NCBI RefSeq assembly: GCF_023716925.1
Contig: NZ_JAMQQG010000016.1
Location: forward strand, 1-44,871
Length of the DNA: 44,871 nt
Source: Frankia sp. R82
GTDB taxonomy: Bacteria > Actinomycetota > Actinomycetes > Frankiales > Frankiaceae
Direction of reading: 5' to 3'
In this document: positions 8,421 through 17,392 of the stretch, one piece after another
Numbering within the stretch: the first letter of the stretch is position 1
Layout of the letters: the number at the start of each line of letters is the position of its first letter
Notes under the pieces: generated by a model
What the model saw: only the letters and a program-made list of their open reading frames with translations
What the model was told of the DNA's origin: nothing
Databases searched by the model: none
Translations under genes and position numbers: made by a program

Positions 8421-10112
8421 TTGGTCGAGCACATGAAGTGGTGGGGCTGGGGCCGGGAGAGCGTCTCGTTCTCGCCCGCGGACAAGCCGGCGCTGGCGCC
8501 GTTCATCCGCACGCACATCGGCCTGGACGTCACCCGTCCGCCGGCACAGGCCCCGGCGTTCGCCGACCTCGACGTCGCCGAGCCGATCCTGCCGGACGCG
8601 CTGCGCGACGCCCTGGTGGCCGCGGTCGGCGCCGAGCACGTGCACACCGAGACCCTCGAGCGGGTCGTGCACGCCTACGGCAAGAGCCTGCGTGACCTGG
8701 TCCGCGTCCGCAGCGGTGACCTGGGACGGCTGCCCGACGCGGTCGTCTACCCGGGCGGCGAGGACGAGGTGCGCGCCGTGCTCACCGCGGCGCTGGCGGC
8801 CGACGCCGTCGTGATCCCGTTCGGCGGCGGGACGAACATCTCCGGCAGCCTCGAGGCTCCGCGCGGCGAGACCCGTCCGGTGCTGTCGGTGGACCTCGGC
8901 CGCCTCGACCGGGTGCTCGACATCGACACCGACGCACGCCTGGCCCGCATTCAGGCCGGGGCACTCGGCCCGGACCTCGAGGAGCAGCTGAACGCACTCG
9001 GCTGGACACTCGGCCACTTCCCGGACAGCTTCAGCCACTCGACCCTCGGCGGGTGGATCGCGACCCGCTCGTCCGGCATGCAGTCGGACAAGTACGGCGA
9101 CATCGCCGAGATCACCCGGGCGGTGCGGGTCGTCACCCCCGCCGGTGTGCTCGCGACCCGGGCGGTGCCCAGCCAGTCCACCGGGCCGAGCGTGCGCGAG
9201 ATGATCCTCGGCAGCGAGGGCCGGCTCGGCATCATCACCGAGGCCACCGTGCAGGTCCACCGGGTGCCCGAGGAACGCACCATCCTCGGCTACTTCTTCC
9301 CCACCTGGGACGCGGCGCTCGTCGCCATGCGCGAGATCGCCGAGAGCGAGGCGGCGCCGAGCGTCACCCGCGTCGCGGACCCCGGCGAGACCCGCTTTTC
9401 GCTGGCCACCAGCAAGAAGGGCTCGGCGGTCACGGCCCTCGTCTCGAAGGGGCTCAAGCAGTACCTGGCCCGGGTGAAGCACTTCGACCTCGAGCGGATG
9501 TGCCTGTCGTTCATCGGCTTCGAGGGGTCGCCGGGTCACGTGAGCACCCAGCGCAAGCTGGTCGGCGCCATCGTCAAACGTCATGGCGGGGTGTGCGTCG
9601 GCACCGGCCCCGGGCAGCTCTACGACCAGAAGAAGTTCGACACCCCCTACATCCGCGACTTCCTGCTCGGCCAGGGCGCCCTCGCGGACGTGTCGGAGAC
9701 CGCCACCAGCTGGTCGCAGCTCGCCTCCCTCTACACCGGCGTGGTCGCCCGGGCCCACAAGGCGTTCGACGAGATCGGCGTCCAGGGCTGGATCATGGCC
9801 CACCTGTCACACTCGTACCACTCCGGCGCCTGCCTGTACTTCACCTTCGCCTTCGCCTCCCCGGTAACCCTGGACGCGCTCGAGCGCTACGACACGGTCA
9901 AGTCCGCGCTCCAGCAGGGCTTCATCGATCTCGGCGGCACCCTGTCGCACCATCACGCCGTCGGCCTCGAGCACGCCCCCTGGCTCGCCGACGACATCTC
10001 ACCTGCTGGCGTCTCGTTCGTCTCGGCGCTGTTCGACGGCATCGACCCCGGCCACAACCTCAACCCCGGCAAGATCATCCCGTCCGTCGCCCCCGGGCCG
10101 GCTGCGGACTAG
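8421..10112 (+). CDS. FAD-binding oxidoreductase, alkyl-DHAP synthase (AGPS)-like
   Basis: A vanillyl-alcohol-oxidase-family flavoprotein resembling alkyldihydroxyacetonephosphate synthase, the ether-lipid enzyme. It has an N-terminal MKWWGWG segment, a FAD-binding (PCMH-type) domain with PFGGGTNISG and GGWIATRSSGMQSDKYGDI, and a C-terminal cap domain with LSHSYHSGACLYFTF and the HHH motif (GGTLSHHHAVG) that corresponds to the AGPS active-site histidines. The C-terminus DPGHNLNPGKI is also typical. I chose the TTG at 8421 (563 aa) because GGAGGAG lies 6 bases upstream; an ATG at 8433 is the alternative. The stop is directly followed by the cobF ATG. Whether it makes ether lipids or oxidises another substrate is open. 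Confidence 0.85.
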   Translation: MVEHMKWWGWGRESVSFSPADKPALAPFIRTHIGLDVTRPPAQAPAFADLDVAEPILPDALRDALVAAVGAEHVHTETLERVVHAYGKSLRDLVRVRSGDLGRLPDAVVYPGGEDEVRAVLTAALAADAVVIPFGGGTNISGSLEAPRGETRPVLSVDLGRLDRVLDIDTDARLARIQAGALGPDLEEQLNALGWTLGHFPDSFSHSTLGGWIATRSSGMQSDKYGDIAEITRAVRVVTPAGVLATRAVPSQSTGPSVREMILGSEGRLGIITEATVQVHRVPEERTILGYFFPTWDAALVAMREIAESEAAPSVTRVADPGETRFSLATSKKGSAVTALVSKGLKQYLARVKHFDLERMCLSFIGFEGSPGHVSTQRKLVGAIVKRHGGVCVGTGPGQLYDQKKFDTPYIRDFLLGQGALADVSETATSWSQLASLYTGVVARAHKAFDEIGVQGWIMAHLSHSYHSGACLYFTFAFASPVTLDALERYDTVKSALQQGFIDLGGTLSHHHAVGLEHAPWLADDISPAGVSFVSALFDGIDPGHNLNPGKIIPSVAPGPAAD

Positions 10113-10943
10113 ATGCGCACGTTGCTGGTGGTCGGGATCGGGGCGGGTGATCCCGACCAGCTGACGTTGCAGGCGGTGCGGGCCCTGGCGCGCACGGACG
10201 TCTTCTTCGTCCTCGACAAGGGCCCGGCCGCAGCCGACCTGACGGCCCTGCGCCGCGAGATCCTCGACCGCCACCTCGGCGAGGGCGGCTACCGTCTGGT
10301 CGCCGCCCCCGACCCGCCGCGCGATCGCGCCCCGTCCGAGGACCGCAGCACCGCCGGTCGCGCCGCCTACGCCACCGCCGTGGACGACTGGCATGCGCGC
10401 CGCGCCGAGCTCTACGAGCGGATGGTCCTCGACGAACTGGACGACGAGGGCACCGGCGCGTTCCTGGTCTGGGGCGACCCGTCGCTGTACGACAGCACGC
10501 TGCGCATCCTCGAACGGGTCGCCGCCCGCGGCAGGGTGGCGTTCGAGCACCAGGTGATCCCCGGGATCTCCAGCGTGCAGTCCCTGGCCGCGAGCCACCG
10601 CCTGGTCCTCAACGGCATCGGCACCCCGGTGACCATCACCACCGGCCGTCGCCTCGCCGAATCCGGCTTCCCCCCGGACGTCGACGACCTTGTCGTCATG
10701 CTCGACGGCGACACCGCCTTCACCGCACTGGCCGCCACCGACGCCGGAGCCGACCTCGACATCTACTGGGGTGCCTACCTCGGCACCGACGACGAACTGC
10801 TCATCCACGGCCGCCTGCCCGACGTCGCCGGTACCATCACCCGCACCCGCGCCGACGCCCGCCGCCGCAAAGGCTGGATCATGGACATCTACCTGCTGCG
10901 CCGCACCCCCCGCACCCCCACCCGGGACGGCGACCGCCCGTAG
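10113..10943 (+). CDS. cobF: Precorrin-6A synthase (deacetylating) CobF
   Basis: CobF is the SAM-dependent C1-methyltransferase of the aerobic cobalamin pathway, converting precorrin-5 to precorrin-6A with release of acetate. The tetrapyrrole-methylase fold shows as LLVVGIGAGDPDQLTLQAVRAL at the start, FLVWGDPSLYDST in the middle and VIPGISSVQSLAA after it. The long spacer with YERMVLDEL is typical of CobF. Length (276 aa) fits. The ATG follows the preceding TAG with no gap, so it is likely translationally coupled to the AGPS-like gene. No other cob gene is in the window. Confidence 0.9.
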   Translation: MRTLLVVGIGAGDPDQLTLQAVRALARTDVFFVLDKGPAAADLTALRREILDRHLGEGGYRLVAAPDPPRDRAPSEDRSTAGRAAYATAVDDWHARRAELYERMVLDELDDEGTGAFLVWGDPSLYDSTLRILERVAARGRVAFEHQVIPGISSVQSLAASHRLVLNGIGTPVTITTGRRLAESGFPPDVDDLVVMLDGDTAFTALAATDAGADLDIYWGAYLGTDDELLIHGRLPDVAGTITRTRADARRRKGWIMDIYLLRRTPRTPTRDGDRP

Positions 10944-11057
10944 CGCCACGATCCGGAGCCGCCTGAACCCCGCAGCTGCTCGCCCCGCAGCTGCTCGCCT
11001 GGGCACGCGAGTCCGGCCTCGACTGGCGGGCGCCGCCGTGGCCGAAGCGCCCCCGGG

Positions 11058-12002
11058 TCAGGACGCTGCCCCGGGGTCGGCTGCGGGGCGGCGGTGGGCG
11101 TCGAGGAAACGGCGCAGTTCGGCGTGCAGCTCCAGATCCTCCGGGGTGGCGCCGCCGAAACCCCCGTGCGGCATGGCCTCGAAGACGTGCAGCTCGGCCT
11201 GGATCCCGGCGGCGCGCAGCCGGCGGTGCATCCGCACGGTGTTGGACAGGAACAGGTCGCGCGTGCCGGTCTGCAGGAAGGTGGGGGGAAAGCCGGCGAG
11301 GTCGCCGAACAGCGGGGACAGGTGGGGGTGGGCGAGGTCGTGCCCGTTCGCGTACAGCTGGTTGACCTCCATCAGGCTGGCGGCGATGTTGTCGAAGTCA
11401 CGGTTGGTGTGGAAGCTGTCACCCGATTCCGTGAGGTCGACCTCCGGGGTGATCAGCACCAGGGCCGAGGGCATCGGCAGGCCCTCCTCCTTCGCCCGCA
11501 GCAGCAGCGCCGCCGCGAGGTTGCCGCCCGCCGACCCGCCGCCGACGACGATGTCGCGCGGATCCCGCTCCTTGAGCAGCGCCCGGTAGGCCGTGACGCA
11601 GTCGTCGAGGGCGGCCGGGAAGGGGTGGCGCGGCGGCATCCGGTAGTCCACCGCCCAGGTGATCATGGCGCTGGTCATCGCCGTGATCGAGCCCATCAGA
11701 CGACACACCTCCCCGCCACCCAGGATCAGGGCACCGCCGTGCAGGCTGAGGTAGACGGGGGCGTCGTCGGGCAGGCCCTGGGTGCGCAGCACGTAGGTGT
11801 GCACACCGTCGATCTCGGTCTCCTCGCTCTCGACCGGAAGCTCGACACCGAGAAAGCGCTGCAGGAGCAGCTGGTCGGTCTGTTCGACCATCCGCTCCCA
11901 TCCCGGCGTGTCGTCGAGAGCCGGCATGTTCTGGCGGACCGGTGGCATCGCCAGGAACTTACGTGCCTGCTCGCTGACACTCTGCGGAACCCACTCGCTC
12001 AC
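11058..12002 (-). CDS. Alpha/beta hydrolase, hormone-sensitive-lipase (family IV) type
   Basis: An esterase/lipase of the HSL group. The oxyanion-hole motif HGGA lies in YLSLHGGALILGGG (about residue 88), the nucleophile motif GGSAGGN near residue 154, the acidic residue region in TPEVDLTESG and the catalytic histidine in AMPHGGFG near the C-terminus. Length (314 aa) is normal and no signal peptide is seen, so it is likely cytoplasmic. It converges with cobF and is divergent from the PucR-like regulator, with which it shares a 294-bp upstream region. Control by that regulator is possible but is inference. Confidence 0.9.
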   Translation of the reverse strand: MSEWVPQSVSEQARKFLAMPPVRQNMPALDDTPGWERMVEQTDQLLLQRFLGVELPVESEETEIDGVHTYVLRTQGLPDDAPVYLSLHGGALILGGGEVCRLMGSITAMTSAMITWAVDYRMPPRHPFPAALDDCVTAYRALLKERDPRDIVVGGGSAGGNLAAALLLRAKEEGLPMPSALVLITPEVDLTESGDSFHTNRDFDNIAASLMEVNQLYANGHDLAHPHLSPLFGDLAGFPPTFLQTGTRDLFLSNTVRMHRRLRAAGIQAELHVFEAMPHGGFGGATPEDLELHAELRRFLDAHRRPAADPGAAS

Positions 12003-12296
12003 GCCTGTCCTCCTCGCCTCGTTGGCGGTTTCATCCCGGCGGACCCGTTTCGGCGAACCCGCCTCGACCGGATCGCCGCACTTCGTGTGTGCTGGGTCAT
12101 AGGTGATTCTGCGCGCAGAACCGGCCGCCGGGCGCCCGCCATCCGGCGCTCATGTCCCGCCATCCGGCGCCGGCACCGGGCGGCCCGGTCGGCCTCCGGT
12201 GCCCCGAGCCCGGTATGCAGCCCGTCGCCGTCCGGGGCGGTCGGTGGTCGGGGCGAGAAACTGGCCAGTGCCGGGTCCGCCGGGGAGCATGGGCAG

Positions 12297-13333
12297 ATGC
12301 GGGAACTCGCGATACGCCTGGCCACCCTGGACCCGAGGCAGCCGGCGCGGTCGGGGTGATCGGCAGTTTCGACGTCCTGGTGGCGACCCGAGCGGGCCTG
12401 ACGGCGATCGTCGGACGGGCGGCGCAGCTCGCCGGCCACCCGGTGCGGCTGGTGGACCCCGCCCGCCGCCGCGTGGTGCGGGCCCGGCCGGACGGCACGC
12501 TGTGGGCGGCCTCGCCCGAACCGGATCCGAGCTGGCCGTCGGCGGCGTTGGGCGCCGACGACGCGATCCTCTGGTTGGAGGCCGCCCGGCCGATCGGCAC
12601 ATTACAGGCGGTGGTCCTGGAGCGGGCGGCGGCGGCAGCCCGGGTCGTCCTCGACCGCACTCCGACCCACCCCCGGCCTCATGATCCGGAGCTGCTCGAC
12701 CTGGTTCTGGACGCCGCGGTCGCCGAGCCCGACCGGCTGGCCTGTGCCCGCCGGCTGGGCCTGCCGGAGCGAGCGCGCGCGGTGGCACTGCACGACGGCA
12801 CCGCCCGCGTCCTCCCGGCCGACCACAAGCCATCGGCCGGGACCGGTGCCCGCGAGCTTCCGGCGGGCACGCGCGCTGGTGTGGGCCCTGTGGCGACCCT
12901 CGCCGAGCTGCCCTCGTCGTGGGACGCGGCGCGGCTCGCGCTACGGCTGACGGCGCCGGGCACCGCCGCCGATCCGGGACCGCGGATCGTGCACGCCGAC
13001 ACCCTCGGCAGTCTCACCCTGCTGGTAAGGGCCGCTCTGGCAGATCCGGGGCCGGTGGCGGACGTCGAGATCCTGACCCGGGCCGCGGCGAGCACGCCGT
13101 GGCTGCTCGCCACCCTCGACGCCCTGGTCACCGCGGCCAGCCTGCGCGACGCCGCCCGCACCCTGCACGTGCACCACTCGACGCTGCAGGATCGCCTCGT
13201 GCACGCCGAGTCCCTGCTCGGCTGGCCCCTGCGCGCACCGCACGGCCGGCTGCGCCTGCACCTCGCCCTCGTCCTGCGTCGCGTGCTGCGCTCCGCTCCG
13301 CCTGATGCCCGCCCAGCAGCGCCCCACCCTTGA
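12297..13333 (+). CDS. PucR-like helix-turn-helix regulator with apparent 5' frameshift
   Basis: The C-terminus (LVTAASLRDAARTLHVHHST then LQDRLVHAESLLGWPL) matches the PucR C-terminal HTH_30 domain: a helix-turn-helix followed by the arginine-rich LRLHLALVLRR end. The upstream part shows the usual weakly conserved GGDEF-like/linker region. The natural N-terminus seems to be the ATG at 12297 (MRELAIRLATLDP), typical for actinobacterial members, but that frame stops at 12357-12359. The rest continues one frame away (EAAGAVGVIGSFDVLV), as if one base were missing near 12335-12340. Without a correction, translation could start at GTG 12356, giving 325 aa and losing about 20 residues. Whether this is a sequencing error, a real mutation or frameshifting cannot be told here. 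Divergent from the esterase gene. Confidence 0.7.
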
Positions 13334-13441
13334 CGCCGGCCAGCGGCGCCCCACCCGCGACGTCGGCCAGCGCAGGCACCCGGCCCTCGCAGGTCGGCGG
13401 GTGGACGGGTCGGCAGGCCGTCCGGTCGTCCGCTCGTCCGG

Positions 13442-14641
13442 CTAGAGGTCGTGGACCTCGCCGAGGGCGGCGGCGAGACCCAGGCCGAGGTCGGTGGGGG
13501 CGGGGGCGAAGAAACGGTCGACCTCGGCGTCGGTGACGTCGGCCAGGCGGGCGGGGGACCAGCGGGGGGTGCGGTCCTTGTCGACGAGGGCGGCGCGGAT
13601 GCCCTCGGTCAGGTCGTGGGTGGACAGGGCGGCGTTGGCGATCCGGTACTCCTGGTCGAGCGCGTCCTCGAGGCAGCTCATCGTCGTCGCGGCGCGCAGG
13701 GCCCGCAGGGTGACGGCCAGCGCCGTGGGGGACTTGGTGACGATCTCGGCGCCGGCATCGCGGGCGGCGGGCTTCACGCTGTGGGTGAGCAGGTTCACGA
13801 TGCGGGCGATGTTGTCGCTGCGGTAGAGGTCGTCGATCCACTCCCGCTGGGCGGCGAGCTCGCCGGGCGGCGGGGTGTGGATGGAGAAGTTGTAGTTGGC
13901 GATGGCCTCGGCGGGATCCGCGGCGGTGCGCAGCACCTCGAGCAGGGCGGGGATTTCCGCGGAGGGCAGGTAGTGGTCGGCCAGGCCCGCGGTGATCGCG
14001 TCGGCGGGGCCGATGTGGCGGCCGGTGAGGGCGAGGTGGGTGCCGAGTTCACCGGGGGCGTGCGAGAGCAGCCAGGTGCCGCCGACGTCCGGGACGAACC
14101 CGATCGCGACCTCCGGCATCGCCAGCACGGAACGCTCGGTGACGATGCGGACGTCCCCGTGGGCGGACAGGCCGAGGCCGCCGCCCATGACGATCCCGTC
14201 CATGATCGCGATGTAGGGCTTGGGGAAGCGGCGGATGCGGGCATTGAGCCGGTACTCCGACGACCAGAACGCCAGGGCGTCCTCGGGCTGACCTGCGACG
14301 ATGGCGGCGCGTACGGCGCGCATGTCACCGCCGGCACACAGACCGCGCTCCCCGGCACCGTCGAGCAGGACGGCGGCGACGCCCGGGTCGTTCGCCCAGT
14401 CGGCGAGCGCCTCGTCCAGCGTCTCGACCATGGTGGTGGTCAGCGCGTTGATGGACCTGGGCCGGTTGAGGGTGAGCCGGCCGAGGGCACCGCCGATCCC
14501 CTCCCGGCTGACCAGCACCTCCGGCTGCGACCCGCTGCTTGCGCCGGTCGCGCTCGGACCGCCTGTGTTCGCGGGTGCGGAGTTGGCAGAACTGGTGGCC
14601 GGAGTGCCGATCGGCGAGGACGATGCGGAGAGTGCAGTCAT
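13442..14641 (-). CDS. Enoyl-CoA hydratase/isomerase family, 3-hydroxyisobutyryl-CoA hydrolase-like
   Basis: A crotonase-superfamily enzyme of about 399 aa. The length, the C-terminal extension and the segment GGDMRAVR match 3-hydroxyisobutyryl-CoA hydrolases of valine degradation better than simple hydratases. Visible features are LNRPRSINALTTTMVETLDEAL, GAGERGLCAGGD (CoA-binding oxyanion loop), AIMDGIVMGGGLGLS, FVPDVGGTWLL and KSPTALAVTLRALR. I chose the ATG at 14641. An in-frame start further upstream (14725) would translate a short tandem repeat (GGTCTGGGGTCGC-type units) and looks artificial. The first 40 residues after the start are Ser/Thr/Pro-rich. It is probably a soluble monocistronic gene. 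Confidence 0.87.
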   Translation of the reverse strand: MTALSASSSPIGTPATSSANSAPANTGGPSATGASSGSQPEVLVSREGIGGALGRLTLNRPRSINALTTTMVETLDEALADWANDPGVAAVLLDGAGERGLCAGGDMRAVRAAIVAGQPEDALAFWSSEYRLNARIRRFPKPYIAIMDGIVMGGGLGLSAHGDVRIVTERSVLAMPEVAIGFVPDVGGTWLLSHAPGELGTHLALTGRHIGPADAITAGLADHYLPSAEIPALLEVLRTAADPAEAIANYNFSIHTPPPGELAAQREWIDDLYRSDNIARIVNLLTHSVKPAARDAGAEIVTKSPTALAVTLRALRAATTMSCLEDALDQEYRIANAALSTHDLTEGIRAALVDKDRTPRWSPARLADVTDAEVDRFFAPAPTDLGLGLAAALGEVHDL

Positions 14642-15001
14642 CTCGGGCTGCCCACCCTTCGGGTCGCGGTCTGGGGTCGCGGTCTGGGATCGCGGTCTGG
14701 GGTCGGGGTCTGGGGCCACGGCCATGACGTCAGGGCCGTGGGGTCACGGTCGGGCGGCACGGTCGCGGGGATGCGATGGTCGGTCACGAACCGCGAGACG
14801 TGGCCCATGGTGCGGGCCGGCCGCACGGACGGATTCCGTACATCCTGACGGTCCCGCCCGCCAGACGGTAGTGATCCGGGCTGCCCCTAGATGAACGTCA
14901 CTGTTCGTGTGGCGAAAGCGACGAATGCCCGCTGATCTACAGTGCCGCATCCGCATATTTTATTTGATTGCGTACTTAGGGTAAACAATCTTGCGGGGTG
15001 T

Positions 15002-15028
15002 GCAGTCATACCGTGACGGCATGACTGC
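15002..15028. repeat. Hairpin-forming inverted repeat
   Basis: GCAGTCATACCG and CGGCATGACTGC flank TGA, a 12-bp stem with one mismatch and a 3-base loop. It directly follows an AT-rich patch that is unusual for this genome. Confidence 0.7.
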
Positions 15029-15052
15029 GGACGATCGGCCGCTGCGATCAGT

Positions 15053-15072
15053 GCCGATCGGTACCGATCGGC
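15053..15072. repeat. Perfect 20-bp palindrome
   Basis: GCCGATCGGT followed by its exact reverse complement ACCGATCGGC, with no spacer. Additional GATCGGCC copies lie on both sides (15033-15040 and 15066-15073). It might be a binding site for a dimeric protein. Confidence 0.75.
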
Positions 15073-15102
15073 CGACAATCGGCCTCGTGGCCTGTGGAGT
15101 CA

Positions 15103-15210
15103 GGTCCGTGACTCAAGGTCGCACCCCATGGTCCGTGACTCAAGACCGCACCTCATGGTCCGTATCTCGTGGCCGTGCTCCACGGCTCGTGCTCCATGGC
15201 TCGTGCCGCC
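15103..15210. repeat. 27-bp tandem repeat array
   Basis: Units begin GGTCCGTGACTCAAG at 15103 and 15130. A third, diverged unit starts at 15157 and partial units follow. The head-to-tail arrangement without spacers argues against CRISPR. Confidence 0.7.
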
Positions 15211-15328
15211 TGGCTGTTTCTCGCGGATCTCGGCTGTCGTCGCCATTTACGCAAAGTAATGATTAGGGGGCATATGGTGTGTATTGTGGCCTTGTTTCTG
15301 CCAGGTCCGGTGCCATCTCGCGATCTGC

Positions 15329-15380
15329 GGTCGCCGGGCCCGACCGTCATGGTGCCCAGCGACCACTCTTCATCCCCTCG
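15329..15380 (-). repeat. Palindromic repeat family P3, copy 1
   Basis: The core GGTCGCCGGGCCCGACC...GTGCCCAGCGACCAC (15329-15366) is followed by a short tail. Its reverse complement matches the element at 27856-27895 over most of its length. The arms GGTCGC and GCGACC allow a hairpin. Confidence 0.65.
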
Positions 15381-15556
15381 ATACCCCATCGGGCACAGAA
15401 GGTATCCACTCGGATACTAAAAGCAATGTCGGGATTACCTGTCGCCGTATCTGCGCCGTCTCACCGCGGATCTGACACGCTAGGAAATCGTTTCACCACC
15501 ATGCGTGCATATGGTGAGCCTCGCCTGGTCATCCCCCACGTCACCTCACGAGCCGC

Positions 15557-15610
15557 GGTCGCTCAGCCCGACCGGGACCGCGCCCAGCAACCACGCTTCG
15601 CACCCTGACC
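15557..15610 (-). repeat. Palindromic repeat family P3, copy 2
   Basis: The core GGTCGCTCAGCCCGACC...GCGCCCAGCAACCAC (15557-15594) is followed by the tail GCTTCGCACCCTGACC. The tail corresponds to GGTCGGGGTGCGAT upstream of the 27856-27895 copy on the opposite strand, so homology extends beyond the hairpin. Confidence 0.7.
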
Positions 15611-15684
15611 GTGTCGGCCGTGTCGGCCGTGTCGGCCGTGTCGGCTCCACCTTGGCCGGCGACCATTGCGCAAAGTCACAGACT

Positions 15685-15741
15685 CTTGCCGAGGTGGAGT
15701 GAAGATTCCGGCCCGCGGATCCTTCATCAAGCCTCGGCAAG
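15685..15741. repeat. Palindromic repeat family P1, copy 1
   Basis: A 57-bp imperfect palindrome beginning CTTGCCGAGG and ending CCTCGGCAAG, with inner arms AGTGAAG and GGATCCTTCA. The element at 42597-42653 has exactly the same length and matching arms, while the centre differs. Confidence 0.85.
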
Positions 15742-16096
15742 AACGGATCATGGTTTTCGGCTACCTTCGAGCGAGCCGCTTTCGTCGCAGGAAGTGGTAT
15801 GGATGATGCGGAATGTATCGGTCGACGGGTGCCGGGAGTGGCTGGGCGTGAGGGTGTTCCGGTCGAAGGCCCACCGGTCCTCGAGACCGTCACTCTCCGA
15901 CATGTCTGCGCGGAACGTGATGGCCTGGCTGCATCTCGACGGGCCAGGCGCATCGGTGGGGCCGGACCCGCGGATCGTGGGGTTGCCACGGTCGGCATAG
16001 GCGGCAGGGGGCGCGCCGGAGCACGGACAGACCCACCCCGACCCCAGGCCCCGGACTGCAGGTGCAGGGCGAAGGCCTCAAGGTCGTGGGTGGCCG

Positions 16097-17392
16097 TCAG
16101 ATGACGGTGCGTTCCTCGGGGAAGTGGCAGGCAACCTGGTGTCTGGGAGGGCCACCAGGTGAGCCGGTCGCGGAGGTGCCGGGGCGTCCGGCGGGAGTCG
16201 TATCGGGCGGCCCGGGGGGAGGGGTGTCGGGGCGTCCAGTGGGAGAGGGACCACGGGGCTCGGTAGGTGCGGTGTCGGCGAGGCCTGCGGGTGAACTGCC
16301 GAGGGAGCCGGCGGGGGAGCGGTCGGCCAGTGGCGGGGCCTCGGTGCGGCAGATGTCCTGGGCCTTCCAGCAGCGGGGATGGAACCGGCAGGCCGATGGT
16401 GGGTTGCGCGGGCTCGGGACGTCACCGTGCAGTCGGATGCGGTCGCGCTGGCGGGTGCTGGCCGGGTCGGGGATCGGCACCGCGGACAGCAGTGCATGGG
16501 TGTACGGGTGCAGGGAGTGCTCGAACAGGGTGGTGCGGTCGGCGATCTCGACGATCTGGCCGAGGTACATGACGGCCACCGTGTCGCTGAGGTGGCGGAC
16601 CATCGACAGGTCGTGCGCGATGAACAGGTAGGTCAGTCCCAGCTCGGCGCGCAGATCGTCGAGCAGGTTGATGATCTGCGCGCGGATCGACACGTCGAGG
16701 GCGGATACCGGTTCGTCGGCGATGACGAGCTTTGGTCGGGTCGCGAGCGCCCGGGCGATCCCGACCCGCTGGCGCTGCCCGCCGGAAAACTCGTGCGGAT
16801 ACCGGTTGTAGTGCTCCGGATTGAGCCCGACCAGCTCCAGCAGCTCCCGCACCCGCGCCCGCATCGCCTGCCCGCTGTCGGATGCCAGGCCCTGGACGCG
16901 CAGGGGGGCCGCGATGATCGCGCCGATGGTGTGACGGGGGTTCAGGGACGAGTATGGATCCTGGAAGATCATCTGGATGTCGCGGCGCAACGGCCGGAGC
17001 TGCCGGGACGGCAGTCGGGTGATGTCGCGGCCGTCGAAGGTGACGGTGCCCGCGGTCGGGTCGAGCAGCCGGGACAGCAGCCGGCCGGTCGTCGACTTGC
17101 CGCTGCCGGACTCGCCGACCAGACCGAGGGTGGCACCGCGGGCGATCGAGAAGCTGATCCCGTCCACGGCCCGCACCCCCGCACCGGCGCCGCGTCTGCG
17201 GCCGAAAGTGCCCTGGCCAGCCGGGAACACCTTGGTCAGCCTGTCCACTCGGACCAGCTCGTCCACGGCTACGGGTCGATCGTCAATGGCGACCGGTCGA
17301 TCGTCGGTGGCGACGGGCCGATCGTCGGTGGCGACGGGTCGATCGTCGGTGGCGGCGGGCCGGTCTTCGGTGGTGGGGTGGTTGTCGGTCAT
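16097..17392 (-). CDS. Peptide-type ABC transporter ATP-binding protein (OppF/DppF-like)
   Basis: The second ATPase of an oligopeptide/dipeptide/nickel importer. Visible motifs are Walker A GESGSGKS (about 93-100), the Q-loop in [16 protein letters not shown], the signature [14 protein letters not shown], Walker [14 protein letters not shown] and the switch histidine in [14 protein letters not shown]. The C-terminal oligopeptide-transporter domain ([15 protein letters not shown]...HQVACHF) is interrupted by about 60 Pro/Gly-rich residues. The N-terminus is extended by four to five VATDDRP units from a 21-bp minisatellite (about 17270-17375). The start overlaps the OppD-like stop by four bases (ATGA), so it is the last gene of the operon. 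Confidence 0.92.
   Translation of the reverse strand: MTDNHPTTEDRPAATDDRPVATDDRPVATDDRPVAIDDRPVAVDELVRVDRLTKVFPAGQGTFGRRRGAGAGVRAVDGISFSIARGATLGLVGESGSGKSTTGRLLSRLLDPTAGTVTFDGRDITRLPSRQLRPLRRDIQMIFQDPYSSLNPRHTIGAIIAAPLRVQGLASDSGQAMRARVRELLELVGLNPEHYNRYPHEFSGGQRQRVGIARALATRPKLVIADEPVSALDVSIRAQIINLLDDLRAELGLTYLFIAHDLSMVRHLSDTVAVMYLGQIVEIADRTTLFEHSLHPYTHALLSAVPIPDPASTRQRDRIRLHGDVPSPRNPPSACRFHPRCWKAQDICRTEAPPLADRSPAGSLGSSPAGLADTAPTEPRGPSPTGRPDTPPPGPPDTTPAGRPGTSATGSPGGPPRHQVACHFPEERTVI

Larger units (their letters stand above)
14642..16096. other. Gene-free, repeat-rich intergenic region
   Basis: About 1.45 kb without a convincing gene. In order it holds a CTGGGG-type tandem repeat (14655-14715), an AT-rich patch (14950-14990), a hairpin and a perfect 20-bp palindrome (15002-15072), a 27-bp tandem array (15103-15210), two copies of palindromic family P3 (15329-15380 and 15557-15610), a 9-bp GTGTCGGCC tandem (15609-15650) and one copy of family P1 (15685-15741). 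Open frames between 15.6 and 16.1 kb on both strands have no recognisable domain. Confidence 0.6.

Noticed and set aside
8415-9803. 462-codon minus-strand frame opposite the AGPS-like gene
   Set aside because: Asp/Gly/His/Val-rich shadow of the real gene with no family similarity.
14885-14905. GAAC-n6-GTTC site as a LexA box
   Set aside because: The actinobacterial SOS box needs a 4-base centre with AT-rich context, and no SOS gene follows.
15103-15210. Possible CRISPR or iteron array
   Set aside because: Units of 27 bp run without spacers and degrade rapidly. No replication gene is near.
14887-15266. Small frames around the AT-rich patch
   Set aside because: They run through palindromes and tandem repeats, lack ribosome sites and show no domain.
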